The notes under the pieces: generated by a model | Told to the model about the DNA's origin: nothing | What the model saw: the letters and a program-made list of their open reading frames with translations, nothing else | The model's database searches: none | Translations under genes and position numbers: made by a program | DNA from: Siphonodentalium dalli | Lineage: Eukaryota; Mollusca; Scaphopoda; Gadilida; Siphonodentaliidae | Direction of reading: 5' to 3' | Length of the DNA: 64,000 nucleotides | Assembly: GCA_032622095.1 (NCBI GenBank) | Contig: CP136068.1 | Coordinates: forward strand, 181,292,796-181,356,795 | Shown here: in pieces, positions 45,842 to 57,662 of the stretch | Layout of the letters: each line of letters begins with the position of its first letter | Position numbering within the stretch: position 1 is the stretch's first letter

Positions 45842-46637
45842 CACTCTTATGACTAATGTGTAGGTTTTCTACACAAAATGTGTAGCCCTGCTACACAATC
45901 ATTATTCAATTTTGATCTTAAACATATTTGTGTAGTATATGTGTAGTTTCATATTCATACACAAATTGTGTAACAATTTTTACACATAAATGGGTAAATT
46001 TGTACACATTTATACACAACTGTGTGTATAAAATCAACACATATCCCTTACACATTTTGTGTAGGTTCTTACACACACGGTTTGTAGACAAGAAATGCTA
46101 ATTCAGTAATCCGACCTGTGGGTATAATATTAAAGATATATGCAGATTTATATGTTAAAACTTTCATGGCGCATAGTGGTATGTAGTATATTTGTTCTGT
46201 ACTGTGAGTTTTTGCTTTGAATGAACAAACCAGGGTCGAGGCGTGATTGCATAATATTAGTATTATTACAACAATCATAACAAGAGTCTAAGGGCTGTAA
46301 TGGCAATGAAAGTTTTAACAAATAAATCCTCATATACTATTAATACTAAACCCACAAATTGTAATTCTGAACTTACATCCTTGTCTACGATCGCTGTAGA
46401 TTGTATTCCAAAAAATATACTCAAACAATATGGCCGTCACGTAGCAGACTATGAAACTGAAGGCACCTCAATGCGCATGTCTACGTTCTTACACAATTGT
46501 GTGTAACAAAATATACACATTATGTGTAGAACGGCACTTGTCAATGTATTTGTATGTAAAACTACACATTGCTATGTGTATTAACCGGGTTTACACATTT
46601 GATGTGTAATCGTTTCTACACGTTAGTTATAAGAGTG
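45842..46637. mobile_element. Tc1/mariner-like MITE inside the satellite
   Basis: Ends cactcttatgactaatgtgtag and, inverted, cactcttataactaacgtgtag; TA on both sides (45840-45841 and 46638-46639). The uninterrupted satellite has a single TA at this position, so the insertion with TA duplication can be read directly. TA duplication is typical of Tc1/mariner. The 796-bp body is loaded near both ends with short inverted words tacaca/tgtgta and has no transposase. Confidence 0.82.
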
Positions 46638-47490
46638 TACAACGTTATGCGCTATCAGCGTGCTGGACCTGTTTAATATGTTAAGCCCTGTTAGCGCCAA
46701 CACCCGATCCTTACAACGTTATGCGCTACCAGCGTGCTGGACCTGTTTTATATGTTAAGCCCTGTTAGCGCTAACACCCGATCCTTACAACGTTATGCGC
46801 TACCAGCGTGCTGGGCCTGTTTAATATGTTAAGCCCTGTTAGCGTTAACACCCGATCCTTACAACGTTATGCGCTACCAGCGTGCTGAACCTGTTTAATA
46901 TGTTAAGCCCTGTTAGCGTTAACACCCGATCCTTACAACGTTATGCGCTACCAGCGTGCTGGGCCTGTTTAATATGTTAAGCCCTGTTAGCGCTAACTCC
47001 CGATCCTTACAACGTTATGCGCTACCAGCGTGCTGAACCTGTTTAATATGTTAAGCCCTGTTAGCGCTAACTCCCGATCCTTACAACGTTATGCGCTACC
47101 AGCGTGCTGAACCTGTTTAATATGTTAAGCCCTGTTAGCGTTAACACCCGATCCTTACAACGTTATGCGCTACCAGCGTGCTGAACCTGTTTAATATGTT
47201 AAGCCCTGTTAGCGCTAACTCCCGATCCTTACAACGTTATGCGCTACCAGCGTGCTGAACCTGTTTAATATGTTAAGCCCTGTTAGCGCTAACACCCGAT
47301 CCTTACAACGTTATGCGCTACCAGCGTTGACCTGTTCAAAATGTTAGGCCCTGGACGCGCTAACACCCGATCATTACAATGTTATGCCCTACCAGCGTAA
47401 ACCTGTTTAAAATGTTAGGACCTGGCAGCGCCAACACCCGATCATTACAATGGTATGCGGTACCAACGTAAACCTGTTCGAAATGTTAGA
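46638..47490. repeat. 74-bp satellite, second part, about 11 monomers
   Basis: Continuation of the array after the mariner-like insertion. The last monomers (47330-47490) are diverged in the same way as those at the left edge (cctgttcaaaatgttaggcc). Confidence 0.95.
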
Positions 47491-48356
47491 CCCACCCATC
47501 CAATAGGTGACTTTGACTTATATAAGACCTATAAGTTGCTCACTTATATACAATTGTATCAGACAAATCCATTATTTAGTCGAATGTTCGTTAAAACAAT
47601 ATAGAGATATTAATTATGTTAGCGGTGTCGGCAGAGATATCTTTATTACTGTTACTTGTTATTGTAACCCTTTTTTAACAAGGATATGTGAAATATTTTC
47701 ATTTTTCTAGTTGTAGTTATTATCTGATAAGCATAAATTTGGTAACTATGTAACCAAAAACACGTCGGATTTTTGAAACGAATTCTAAATGTAACTTTAA
47801 TTGTTTTTGTAACCCTTTTTTAACAAGGACGGGTTGTAACAGGGTTACTGGTCGGAGTTAACACACGACTTCCTAATGTAACTCCAAATGCCAAAACGAC
47901 TTCCTAATGTAACTCCAAATGCCAAAAAAAAATAGGGCCGTATTTTTTTTCTGCACCAGAATCTGCCATATATGACTGCAAGGGACTAACTTTTAAAACT
48001 AATTTTCCGTGATAGCGTTCACCGTCGTAAATCGTGGGTATGCTGCTGTTAAGAATTACACATAGGCTAGTACAAATGGTGTTCTTTCTGTCAGTTGTCG
48101 TGTTCCAATGGCCGTAGCTACGATTACGGTTTAAAGAAATCAGACATGGGCACGCGAGATTTACATGCAATTATCGAGCCTACAGCTGACTATACTTGTA
48201 CATGTACATGTCAATAACATACGTATGTACAACAGAGTCAATTAAGGGAACCAGAACTATATCACCTTTTTGTGAGTGGCAAGAAGTTTGAACGATACTG
48301 TTTCTCACAAACGGATTCGTAGTAGTCAATTCTGCGAAAATATTTTTGGACCGTGC
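47491..48356. other. Unassigned stretch with a short direct repeat
   Basis: No supported gene. The word gtaacccttttttaacaagga occurs near 47663 and 47811, and acgacttcctaatgtaactc occurs twice near 47865-47920. These could be ends of a small unrecognised element. Confidence 0.45.
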
Positions 48357-48895
48357 GAAACTACTATAAGCAATTCATATTTATTATCGGTAGTACTTTC
48401 ATTATGCGACTACTATAAGCTATTCATATTTATTATCGGTAGTACTTTCATTATGCGACTACTATAAGCTATTCATATTTATTATCGGTAGTACTTTCAT
48501 TATGCGACTACTATAAGCTATTCATATTTATTATCGGTAGTACTTTCATTATGCGACTACTATAAGCTATTCATATTTATTATCGGTAGTACTTTCATTA
48601 TGCGACTACTATAAGCTATTCATATTTATTATCGGTAGTACTTTCATTATGCGACTACTATAAGCTATTCATATTTATTATCGGTAGTACTTTCATTATG
48701 CGACTACTATAAGCTATTCATATTTATTATCGGTAGTACTTTCATTATGCGACTACTATAAGCTATTCATATTTATTATCGGTAGTACTTTCATTATGCG
48801 ACTACTATAAGCTATTCATATTTATTATCGGTAGTACTTTCATTATGCGACTGCTATAAGCTATTCATATTTATTATCGGTAATAGTATCATTAT
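48357..48895. repeat. 49-bp satellite block, about 11 near-identical copies
   Basis: The word gcgactactataagctattc recurs at exact 49-bp steps from 48406 to 48896, with almost no differences between units. Confidence 0.95.
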
Positions 48896-49470
48896 GCGAC
48901 TGCTATAAGCTATTCGTATTTTGATCGGCAGTAGTTTAGTTTGCGAGTACTATTATCAAATCGTAATTCTAATCAGCAGTATTTCACTATGCGACTACTA
49001 TAAGCTATTCGTAATCCTTTTCAGTAGTAGTTCATTATGTGACTACTATAAGCTATTCGTAATTCTTATCAGTAGTAGTTCTTTATGTGACTACTATAAG
49101 CTATTCGTAATTCTTATCAGTAATAGTTCATTATGCGACTACTATAAGCTATTCGTAATTCTTATCAGTAATATTTTATTATGCGACTACTATAAGTTAT
49201 TCGTAATTCTTATCAGTAATATTTTATTATGCGACTACTATAAGCTATTCGTAATTCTTATCAGTAATAGTTCGTTATGCGACTACTATAAGCTATTCGA
49301 AATTCTTATCAGTAGTAGTTCATTATGCGACTGTTAAAGCTATTCGTAATTCTTATCAGTAATAGTTCTGTATGCGACTACTATTAGCTATTCGTTATTC
49401 TTATCAGTAGTAGTTCATTATGCGACTGTTAAAGCTATTCCTAATTCGTATATATCAGTTGTAGTTCATT
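48896..49470. repeat. 48-bp diverged satellite block, about 11 copies
   Basis: Same repeat family as the 49-bp block but with gtaattcttatcagtagtag in place of atatttattatcggtagtac, a 48-bp period and many substitutions. Since 48 is a multiple of three, a 138-codon frame (48921-49337) stays open with a 16-residue repeat containing LCDYYKLF; I regard it as noncoding. Confidence 0.93.
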
Positions 49471-49566
49471 GTACTAGGGTTGAACATATCTCAATTATGT
49501 TCCCAAAAGCGGGTTTTGTCGGAATTTGGATATTTTATTCTACAAACATTTTCAGGAGAAAGATAT

Positions 49567-51395
49567 TAGCGAGTTTGCGATTTCAAACGGGTACGGGTAC
49601 CGGTACGGGTACTGGTAGCTACCCGTACCGGTACACGTTTTGAAATCGCAAACTGTTTTACGGGTAGAATTAAGCATATCGACGGGTAATGTATGGTGAG
49701 CCAATTGCAGCAAAATATATATGATAGAGAAATTGTTATCCGCATTCGACGTTATACTTGATGTTATGGTCATATGATGGACCTCTGCGAGGATAATGAA
49801 TTGCATTCACCTGGGACGAGGCCAAAATGGAATGGATTGGCTTTCATTAGTAATTTCCCAGACCGTTCTAGTTTCGTCTAGAACAGATGGAATTTTCAGG
49901 CTGAGAAAATATGTTATGATAGCACAAATATACAATTACGCTAATTTAATAATCCAACCATTATTCGGTGTAAAATATGTTGTTTTATACACAGGGTCCA
50001 AGAATGTCCTACATGCATGTACTTTTAGTCAGATATAAGACCGAAATTGCCCCTTACTTATATTAGTTGGGGAATATATAGTCATATAATTGATACTTGG
50101 TTGGAATCTTTCGAAGGGTCTGGCAAGGGAATATTTATCCCAAGAACTCGGATATTTGTCTGGGTCTAAATCCGGATGTATAGGTAGAAAAATTAAACTT
50201 TGTTAGATATAAAGGGTGTTTAATGGTACAATATTCATTATCGGCCACTACAAATATACAACAGTCTTGAGGTTCAAATGCGCCATGTCCGTTCAAATGT
50301 CAAATATCTATATTAAAATGAGAAATCAGTCACCACATAAGATATAATAACTGAACGGTTGTATTCAATCGTGTAACATATTCACGGTGTATTTATGCCC
50401 ACGCACAAAGGGTCGATAGGGGACGTGGCGAGAGGGTTGGGGTGTTTCACCCCAACTTCTGTCAAATTGTCATTCCGTATGATTTTCCAAAAATGTATTA
50501 GTGGGGATTTTTTTATAGTTTTTGACCAACATTTGTTCAGATTTCAAAACGTTCTCCCCACCAGACCGAGCCATGGTCGACCCGGTATGTCCTGGTCTAT
50601 CCACATTCAGTGGCTCGTCAAAACTGATAATGAATTTGTGAAAGACAATATAGGGCGTGAATTTGTCTGGTGTTAGACCACTAGATGTTATGATTTTGCA
50701 ATTTCCAGGTTCATATCTACAAAATTGTTCTCGTTCTGGTCGGCGAGGTGGACCCTTCATTACATGACTTCTTTAACAAGACTACTAATCCATTTAGAAC
50801 AGACTAGAATAATATTCAGGACAGTGAAGGATCAGTTGGGGGGAAATCAGAGCCCAACGGGGTGCATAATTGGAATTCCGCACAAACCTCTGTTTGGTGT
50901 GGTTCAATTGGTAGGGAATGTGGAGGTGGACACCCCTTCTCAACGCGGAGACCCTCTATAATCACGTCCCTGTGCCGAGACTGCGTATAGCACCATCAAA
51001 TAACTCTCTTAATCATAGCATGTCATTACTTGAGTGATGACCGTTGTCAGTAAACAAATCGGCGTTCCATAGTTATCTTAGTGATAGAAGCCGCCTCGAC
51101 AATTTGAACATAAAACATGGCTTAAATGACAAATGTATCAATGAGATTTGGCCACGTAATCGTGCAATAAATATATTAATACATAGCTGACTGTTATTTC
51201 ATAGAACTAATGTACTTTTGAGTGAGAAAACTTTAGTGAAAGACTACCAGTCAACGGGATACATCTACCCGTTCCAAATCCCTATCGCTTTATGTGCTGC
51301 ATTCAAAGTACGCAAATGACCGTGACGAATTTCACCAATCTACCAGAATCTATACCGGTACCCGTACCCGTCGAACGGGTATCGCAAACTCGCTA
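49567..51395. mobile_element. 1.8-kb element with TAGCGAGTTTGCGAT ends and CGGGTA-rich subtermini
   Basis: The left end tagcgagtttgcgat and the inverted right end tagcgagtttgcgat are identical over 15 bp. Inside each end lie clustered cgggta/taccgg words, and at the left end they fold into a hairpin closed by a second inverted copy of gtttgcgatttcaaa (49573-49655). No clear target duplication is visible, so the superfamily is uncertain (hAT is possible). A hAT-type MITE (50419-50972) is nested inside. The internal ORF 49796-50038 has no recognised domain. Confidence 0.6.
50419..50972 (-). mobile_element. hAT-type G-run MITE family member, nested
   Basis: Left end ggggacgtggcgagagggtt and right end ctctataatcacgtccctg are the ends of the 17325-18320 family in inverted orientation. 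Internal words (gggtgtttcaccccaa, ggtgcataattggaattcc) also match. The flanks ggtcgata and tgccgaga share five of eight bases, a possible decayed target duplication. Confidence 0.65.
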
Positions 51396-51430
51396 TTATG
51401 ATTAGCTTGTTACCAATTTCTTCTATAGGG

Positions 51431-51516
51431 TCACATCATAAATACATAATGTTCACATCATAAATACATAATCTTCACATCATAAATACATAATGTTCAC
51501 ATCATAAATACATAAT
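51431..51516. repeat. 22-bp tandem repeat, 4 copies
   Basis: Four copies of ttcacatcataaatacataatg-type units. Confidence 0.9.
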
Positions 51517-52254
51517 CGAGTCTTAGCGACCATTAGATCATGCCATCGGTCTCTACTTTGATACTCGACAACTTCAAAAAGTTTCTGGTTTTGGAATATA
51601 GATTCATGACATGATTTATCACCCTGTACATATGGTATCATACACCCGGATTATACCAGGTGCAACGGAGCAGTGGTTAAGCACAGCAGCTACACACACT
51701 ATACTAACTCAAAAGAATGTTGTGTTGTCTCATTAAAACCAATATCACGTCATGCATATCTACTCTGGCTATATCTGAATATATCATATGTCACCAGTTC
51801 AAAACCTGGGAACATTTTAATGTTCTGACAACGCAGAGAGCATAGTCTTTTGTTATACCTGTGTCTTAATGATCGATTTCACAGCTATATATTCTTTTGT
51901 TATACCTGTGTCTTAATGATCTATTTCACAGCTATATATGACTTTAGCTTCGCAATACAGTTTTAATTGATTCCCCGAAAAAGATTACAAGATTGTAAGA
52001 GACGCTAACCGAAATCGCCGAACAAACGTCGTCCAATCGTGTAATTTCGAGATGGGACCTTCACCTAACGTGAAATAAATTAGTAAGGAACAGATGATAA
52101 TTAAGAAATATATTACTTGCGTTGTTTTTTAACGTTATATAACTTAATATAATTACGCAGTTTAAAGTGCCATACCGAATCACAAACTGTTCATAAATCG
52201 ATTAGAAAACTCCGTTATTAACTGGAGTTTCCTGAAATTTCGCGAAAACTCTAT
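51517..52254. other. Unassigned stretch with one 50-bp tandem duplication
   Basis: At 51849-51945 a ~50-bp unit (ttttgttatacctgtgtctt) occurs twice. A tRNA-like A-box word near 51668 and a B-box-like word near 51797 are too far apart for a tRNA or standard SINE. No supported gene. Confidence 0.5.
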
Positions 52255-52432
52255 GCCAATGCATTCTCTAATATATGCGAGTCTCCAACATGGAGTATCG
52301 CATATATAAGATAATACACTGGTCAAACAAAATTTACATTGACATTGTAAGCCAGTAAATTCTCATTAGAGACTCGCATATGTGACCCACCATATCAAAT
52401 CCAGTCGGAAGTCGGGATTTTTTTACCCTGCA
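52255..52432. mobile_element. Diverged hairpin MITE
   Basis: A variant of the gccaatgcattctc hairpin (52255-52323) with a changed loop, followed by sequence (cgcatatgtgacccaccata, ccagtcggaagtcgg) that is the inverted complement of 56425-56490. Partial copy. Confidence 0.6.
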
Positions 52433-52434
52433 CT

Positions 52435-53000
52435 CTTAAAACGACTGTGTGGTAGATCCACACAGTTACCACACAGTTTGTGTAGCCATTTGATCGACAA
52501 CAACATTGTGTGGTGAATTGTGTGGCAAATGACCACACATCTGTTGTGTGGTGGTGGCGAACATACTGTGTGGATCGACCAAAACAACTTGTTCTTTGTA
52601 GGCACACATTAAATGTGTGCTAAGTTGCGCACAAGATTGTGCGGATGCAGATGAACAGTTTATGTGTGGTTACTGACCTACAAAGTTGTGTAGTTGACAC
52701 ACACAAAGATGTTTGGGTCCAGCACATTTATTTGTTCGTTGAATGGACACAAATATGTTTGCACTAAGGAAACAATATGTTCGCCGCTACCACACACGTT
52801 TGTATTGTTATTGTACACAATGTTGTTGGGCGAGACTACACATATGTGTTAATCACATGCGTACACATTTGTGTGGTTGATCCAAACAATAGTGTTCACC
52901 GCCATTACACTATTTTGTATTGTTCTTGTACACAATGCTGTTGGGCAAGACAACACATATGTGTTCATTACATGTGTACAAAAGTGTGTGGTCGATCCAA
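52435..53000. mobile_element. Element-like stretch dense in TGTGTGG/CCACACA words
   Basis: Starts cactcttaaaacgactgtgtgg, close to the end of the mariner-like MITE at 45842, then carries more than a dozen tgtgtgg/ccacaca words as short inverted pairs. The segment 52780-52880 (tgtattgttattgtacacaa...) is directly repeated at 52915-53005. The right end was not found, so it is truncated or rearranged. Confidence 0.5.
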
Positions 53001-53005
53001 ACAAT

Positions 53006-54888
53006 AGGCTGCTAATCCTGCAAAAACAAATCATATTCAACGAAGAGTGTTTACCGATATTTATTGGCCAAACATATAGTTCGGCTATCGTTGGACCTTT
53101 TTTTCCCGCCATACATATGAAATGTTATAGTCTACTGATGACTGACGTGCTGCGCTGGACGTTTTCGAATATTAACTTATCAAACAGCAAACATGCATAT
53201 CCCGGGGGTCCGCGGCCTTCTTTTGTGTACACAGCAGAAATCGTGATTGTCGAATGATATAGTATAGCTATAGTCTTTAATTTCAATAATACAAAGACAC
53301 AAAACAAACAGCCGTTTAACACATTCACGTAATATTTTGGTTATCCTTTAAACTATAAGCGTGCATGTTTCAGTTCCATTAATGGGTTTCACATCAATAA
53401 CTAGAATTTTCCTTCAACTTGAATGTATTGGAACAATTCGAAAGTCAGTCTCTGCTATATATACATATATATTGCTACTGGTTTGCTGTCTTACATCAGA
53501 CTCACCCTCACGTGTGTAGAAGAACAAGCTCTAAAACTAACTGAAGCTTTCTGAGATCCCTTGAACTATACAAGAAAATTAAGGGCTCCAAAGAGGATAG
53601 TCTTTTTGAATGTAATCGCCTCTTGCACAGAAACCATAATTACAGCACATGACATCATACATGTATGTATACCAAAATCATTGACTGTGGAATTTGTGTC
53701 TAACTCATACATTCCACCGTGGTTCTTGGTTGGTTGATTATAGTTTATCTGCGTCGTTGCCAAGGCAGCCATGTCCATATCTTGTTATTTACACCGACGT
53801 TACACCGCGTGACCGCCATGATTTCACCATTGAACCTGTAAGCAGAGAAGTTATTTTGTTTATAACATGCCATTGGGAATATTATTTACAGTACACATTG
53901 TATGTACATCTATAACAGTATTATAATTCATACATTAAAGAGCGCATTTTCAGAAAGGAATATAGTTTTTGAATGATACTAAATATATACATGTACTACT
54001 CATTATAGCTTCACATAATGAATGTTCGGACAATTTATAAATATATTTTACTTTATCTATATGGCCAGATCGATGCCTCATTAAGCGCAATCATGACACG
54101 GGAAATTTGCAATTTTACATGAGGAATTGTAGCTATATATAACACAATACATTCATAGCCCCCTCCCCTCACCCCTTTTTTATAGTATAAACGATAACTC
54201 TTCACCATGTACGTCACTTAGTCCAAATGCTAATAATACTTTAATGACACATCTCACTATTCTGCAGTATTTATAATTTTAGATTATTTCTAAGTTCATT
54301 ATTTGCTATGACATTTATTGAATGACATAATATTCTTCACAATTTAAAGTTTTGGACACAAACGGTGGCTACATATGTATTAGATATACGACATCACCCC
54401 CCCCCCCCGGGCCCCTCCCTCGGTAACCAAATTTACGCAAGTTATACATAGCAGAGGAGCCAAATTATGCATGTTAATTTTTCACATCGTCTTGGTAAAC
54501 CACCAATATAATTGACAAATAAATACCCCACCCACCCACCCAACAATTTGTTTCCCAAAGAGGAGAAGACTTCATATAAGCCCTCGGGCTTGTTGTCTGA
54601 TCCTCATTTCCATACATTATCTCTTATATGTTGTATATTTATGTCATTTGTGTATTATGTGTATTATGTTTGGATTTGGAAATAAAAATATGTTTACACT
54701 AATTTGTTTCCCTTGGTACATTGATCGTCCATTGTGGTATTTCAAGGTTTATTGCAACAGTGATGCTCATCATATTCAAATTAAATTAATTTGAAACACC
54801 AATTTCACACATTTTGTGTGATTCCGGGTGCCACATGTCATATAGAACTTCGTAGTATGCGACTAGGGCATTTCAGTGACAGCCACAA
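53006..54888. other. Unassigned stretch
   Basis: About 1.9 kb with no supported gene. It contains a C run at about 54395 and ORFs of up to 128 codons; the longest (52871-53257) overlaps the TGTGTGG element, and none shows a recognisable domain. Confidence 0.45.
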
Positions 54889-54896
54889 GTCTCATT

Positions 54897-55338
54897 CATG
54901 GACGCGGCTCAGTGGTCGCCGTTGGTGGGGGGGGGGGGGTGGTGTCCACCTTCAAATGTCGAAGTACACCCCACCATCCCCCTTGAACCATATTTGTAGA
55001 ATTATATTTGCACACCCCCCTCTCGTTCTGAATTTTCCAATTGGTACCTCAAGCTTTCCAACTATTAGAATTTCCAACCAAATGGAAGTCTTCCACCCGA
55101 TGGCCATTTGAGGCCATTTTTGTTTTACCAAAAGTAGAAAAATATGCTACTGTTTGTCTAAAAAAAAACTATAAATTTCCCACTAATTACTGGTTGAAAA
55201 ATCAAACAAAGAGAATAATTTCAACCTATTATAATGCATGTGGTGTAAAACTTTGGAATTTTTAGTAAATTTTACCGAGGTTTGGGATAGGGTTATAGAC
55301 ACACCCTTCCCAATATCCGCCCTGTCGCCACGTCACTG
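54897..55338. mobile_element. hAT-type G-run MITE, short copy
   Basis: Ends catggacgcggc and (inverted) cagtgacgtggcgacagg, with flanks gtctcatt (54889-54896) and gtctcagt (55339-55346), an 8-bp duplication with one mismatch. A 13-base G run (54927-54939) lies near the left end. 442 bp, noncoding. Confidence 0.75.
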
Positions 55339-55346
55339 GTCTCAGT

Positions 55347-55955
55347 ATATATTTCCTCTCATCTGCATTCCATATAAACACAAAAAACGTCGTTACTTTA
55401 TCAACATGAGAACCTTACCGTGCAAAATAATAAAATTGTGGTTCTGGTTTAAAGCACGCTGTATAATATATAGTGTGTATGTGATGAACACACATTTGTT
55501 CAGTAAATGTCTTCACCACACAGTTGAATTTGTCAATTTACATAAAGACAATTTTCGAGCAGGTTTTGTGCTTCGGAAAGATGTGTATCATATAGACCAC
55601 AGAAACAACAGATAAACCCAGATAAACGCACAACTCTAAAATGTAAATATATGACTATGCGACAGGGAATTGATGAATCAGAAAATCCAAATCAAGTTTA
55701 TTATTTCGTTCAATCATGTTTTATACAAAATAGATACGGAAATTCTCACAAAGGTGAATATCTTGCCAATTTAAATATAATCTTACCTTAACTATAGAAA
55801 TAATCGAAGAGACCGACCAATATATCGAATTTCGAGATCCACCACAATCAACAAGACTCCATGTGTACACTTTACGGCAGCCTGTGAGCCTGTACGAAAC
55901 AACGACGCGCGCGTGACCACCACGTGAAATTTAAAAAAACCGACGTCACATACAA
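55347..55955. other. Unassigned stretch
   Basis: No supported gene; an ORF (55238-55615) has no recognised domain and starts inside the MITE. Confidence 0.4.
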
Positions 55956-56095
55956 ATATGTGTGGTGATGTACACATATATGTGTGGATATTGGGTGATA
56001 CACACATATGTGTGTATTGTGTACACATTTATGTTCAGATAATGCCTCCACACAGTCATTGTGTGGAAGCTGCCACACAGTCCTTTTTACAGTGA
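55956..56095. mobile_element. Fragment dense in TGTGTG/CACACA words
   Basis: Short inverted words (atgtgtggtgatgtacacat, ccacacagtcattgtgtgg) ending cctttttacagtg, related in style to 52435-53000. Truncated at the left. Confidence 0.45.
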
Positions 56096-56098
56096 TGT

Positions 56099-56315
56099 GC
56101 CAATGCATTCTCTTATATATGCGAGTCGACCATAGGTCGCCTCGCATATATAAGAGAATGCATTGGCCTAACAATTTTTTACAATTTTAATAATTTTTTC
56201 TTGTATTCTTTAACAATTTTATAATTTAACCCATACATAGCCCCAGACAAACATGAGCAGACGGCACTCTTCTATATGCTTCTATATATGTGTGGGGCTC
56301 CCTGCAGGGTAATGG
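56099..56315. mobile_element. Hairpin MITE with conserved 3' extension, copy 2
   Basis: Hairpin 56099-56167 plus ~150 bp shared with 21178-21330 (agccccagacaaacatgagc, ctccctgcagggtaatgg). Confidence 0.72.
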
Positions 56316-56385
56316 ATGTTTTTTATTTTATGTGCTAAAAATTGTCAGAAACATTTATTTAAAAAAAATGATAAAAAATTGTTAG

Positions 56386-56505
56386 GCCATAGGTCGCCTC
56401 GCATATATAAGAGAATGCATTGGCACATGGTAAACAAATACCGACTTCCGACTGGATTTGATATGGCGGGTCACATATGTAAGATAATGAACTGACACAT
56501 GGTAT
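56386..56505. mobile_element. Half hairpin MITE with extension
   Basis: Right half of the hairpin (ggtcgcctcgcatatataag to cattggc, 56386-56424) followed by gacttccgactggatttgat and cgggtcacatatgtaaga, the inverted partner of 52330-52420. Confidence 0.6.
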
Positions 56506-56960
56506 TCATGCAACAGCGCAGCTCCCGTCATCAAAGGTTTAAAACTTGTAATTCATCGCCATTGAAAATAGGTCAATAACTACATGACATACCTATGCGA
56601 TCTCATAAAGTAATAAATATCAAATTAACACAATAAGGGACGTATATAGTCAGCTCATGTGTACACATTTATTACTCATTTATCGACCCAGTTTGATCAA
56701 TTACTAGCTTTAATTCAAGGCGTGCACATTACTAATAGCTTGATATTTCTTTGATTTTTTTTTTATCTTGTGGAGATACGGCGATCGTTTTCAGCTGCTA
56801 ATGAAAAAGAATGCCCGCATCACGGTCCCCGTCGCGTATTAATTTACGACCGCATCACGGTCACCGTCGCGTAGTAATTGACGACGGCAATATATAACCA
56901 GATTCACGCTGTAAAACGACAAGGATGTTGCTCACACGTTTATTTTTGTTGTGACCGACA
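56506..56960. other. Unassigned stretch with a 40-bp duplication
   Basis: At 56810-56885 a ~40-bp unit with gcatcacggtc and ccgtcgcgtagtaatt occurs twice. No supported gene. Confidence 0.5.
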
Positions 56961-57199
56961 CTTGGCTGAATACTACCGCCCAGTATCACTAACATCCGTC
57001 CCATGAAAGCTGTTGGAACATCTCACCAGTCGCCATATCCTCGAACATCTAGAGAAACAGAAAATACTCACCAACTTAAATCATGGCTTTCACATATACT
57101 CCTGCGAAACACAATTAGCAGCGACCACATACGACATCATGACAGCATACGACATCATGACAGCACACGACATATTGACAACATACGACAGCATGACAC

Positions 57200-57603
57200 C
57201 AAGCTCATAACACCATCGATACGTCATTGGGTTTGGAAAGACGAACGCGTAATGTTTTGGGCGCATTTGGACTCGCGCAGGATTGACTTAATACATCATC
57301 GGGTTTCAATACGAAGAGAAATTGTTCCTATTAACTTTTGCCAAGGGTGCTATTGGGTATTTTGGGCTGATCTTGTCACGATACACTTTTCGATTTAAAT
57401 ACATTTACAAAAGTGGCTTTTTCGCTAAATGTATATAAATATAAGGATTAACTGTCATGTGGACTATTTTTATGGAGATGTAACCGTGAGGTAAGTGGTC
57501 ATAACTTGTATGTAAAACCCTTCGGGTTTTACACAAGTTATGTCCACTTACCTCACGGTTACATCTCCATAAAAACAGTCCACATGACAGTTAATCCTTA
57601 TAT
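57200..57603. mobile_element. Foldback-tailed repeat, copy B (inside LINE fossil)
   Basis: Same unit as 4348-4738, from caagctcataac to the hairpin (57439-57603). It sits exactly between the LINE blocks ending near YDSMTP and starting LDFSEAF. Confidence 0.82.
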
Positions 57604-57662
57604 TAGATTTCTCTGAGGCATTTGACACCGTGCCTCATAACAGCATCCAGGCCAAGCTGACA

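Noticed and set aside
43914-47490. CRISPR-like array
   Set aside because: Regular 74-bp period, but the whole unit is conserved; there are no variable spacers and the context is eukaryotic.
48921-49337. 138-codon ORF with 16-residue repeats
   Set aside because: The 48-bp satellite period is a multiple of three; the adjacent 49-bp block destroys the frame.
51660-51810. tRNA-derived SINE head
   Set aside because: A-box-like (gagcagtggttaagcac) and B-box-like (agttcaaaacctg) words are about 130 bp apart, far from tRNA geometry, and no cloverleaf forms.
53566-53778. Minus-strand 70-codon ORF as an exon
   Set aside because: No recognisable domain and no evidence beyond length.
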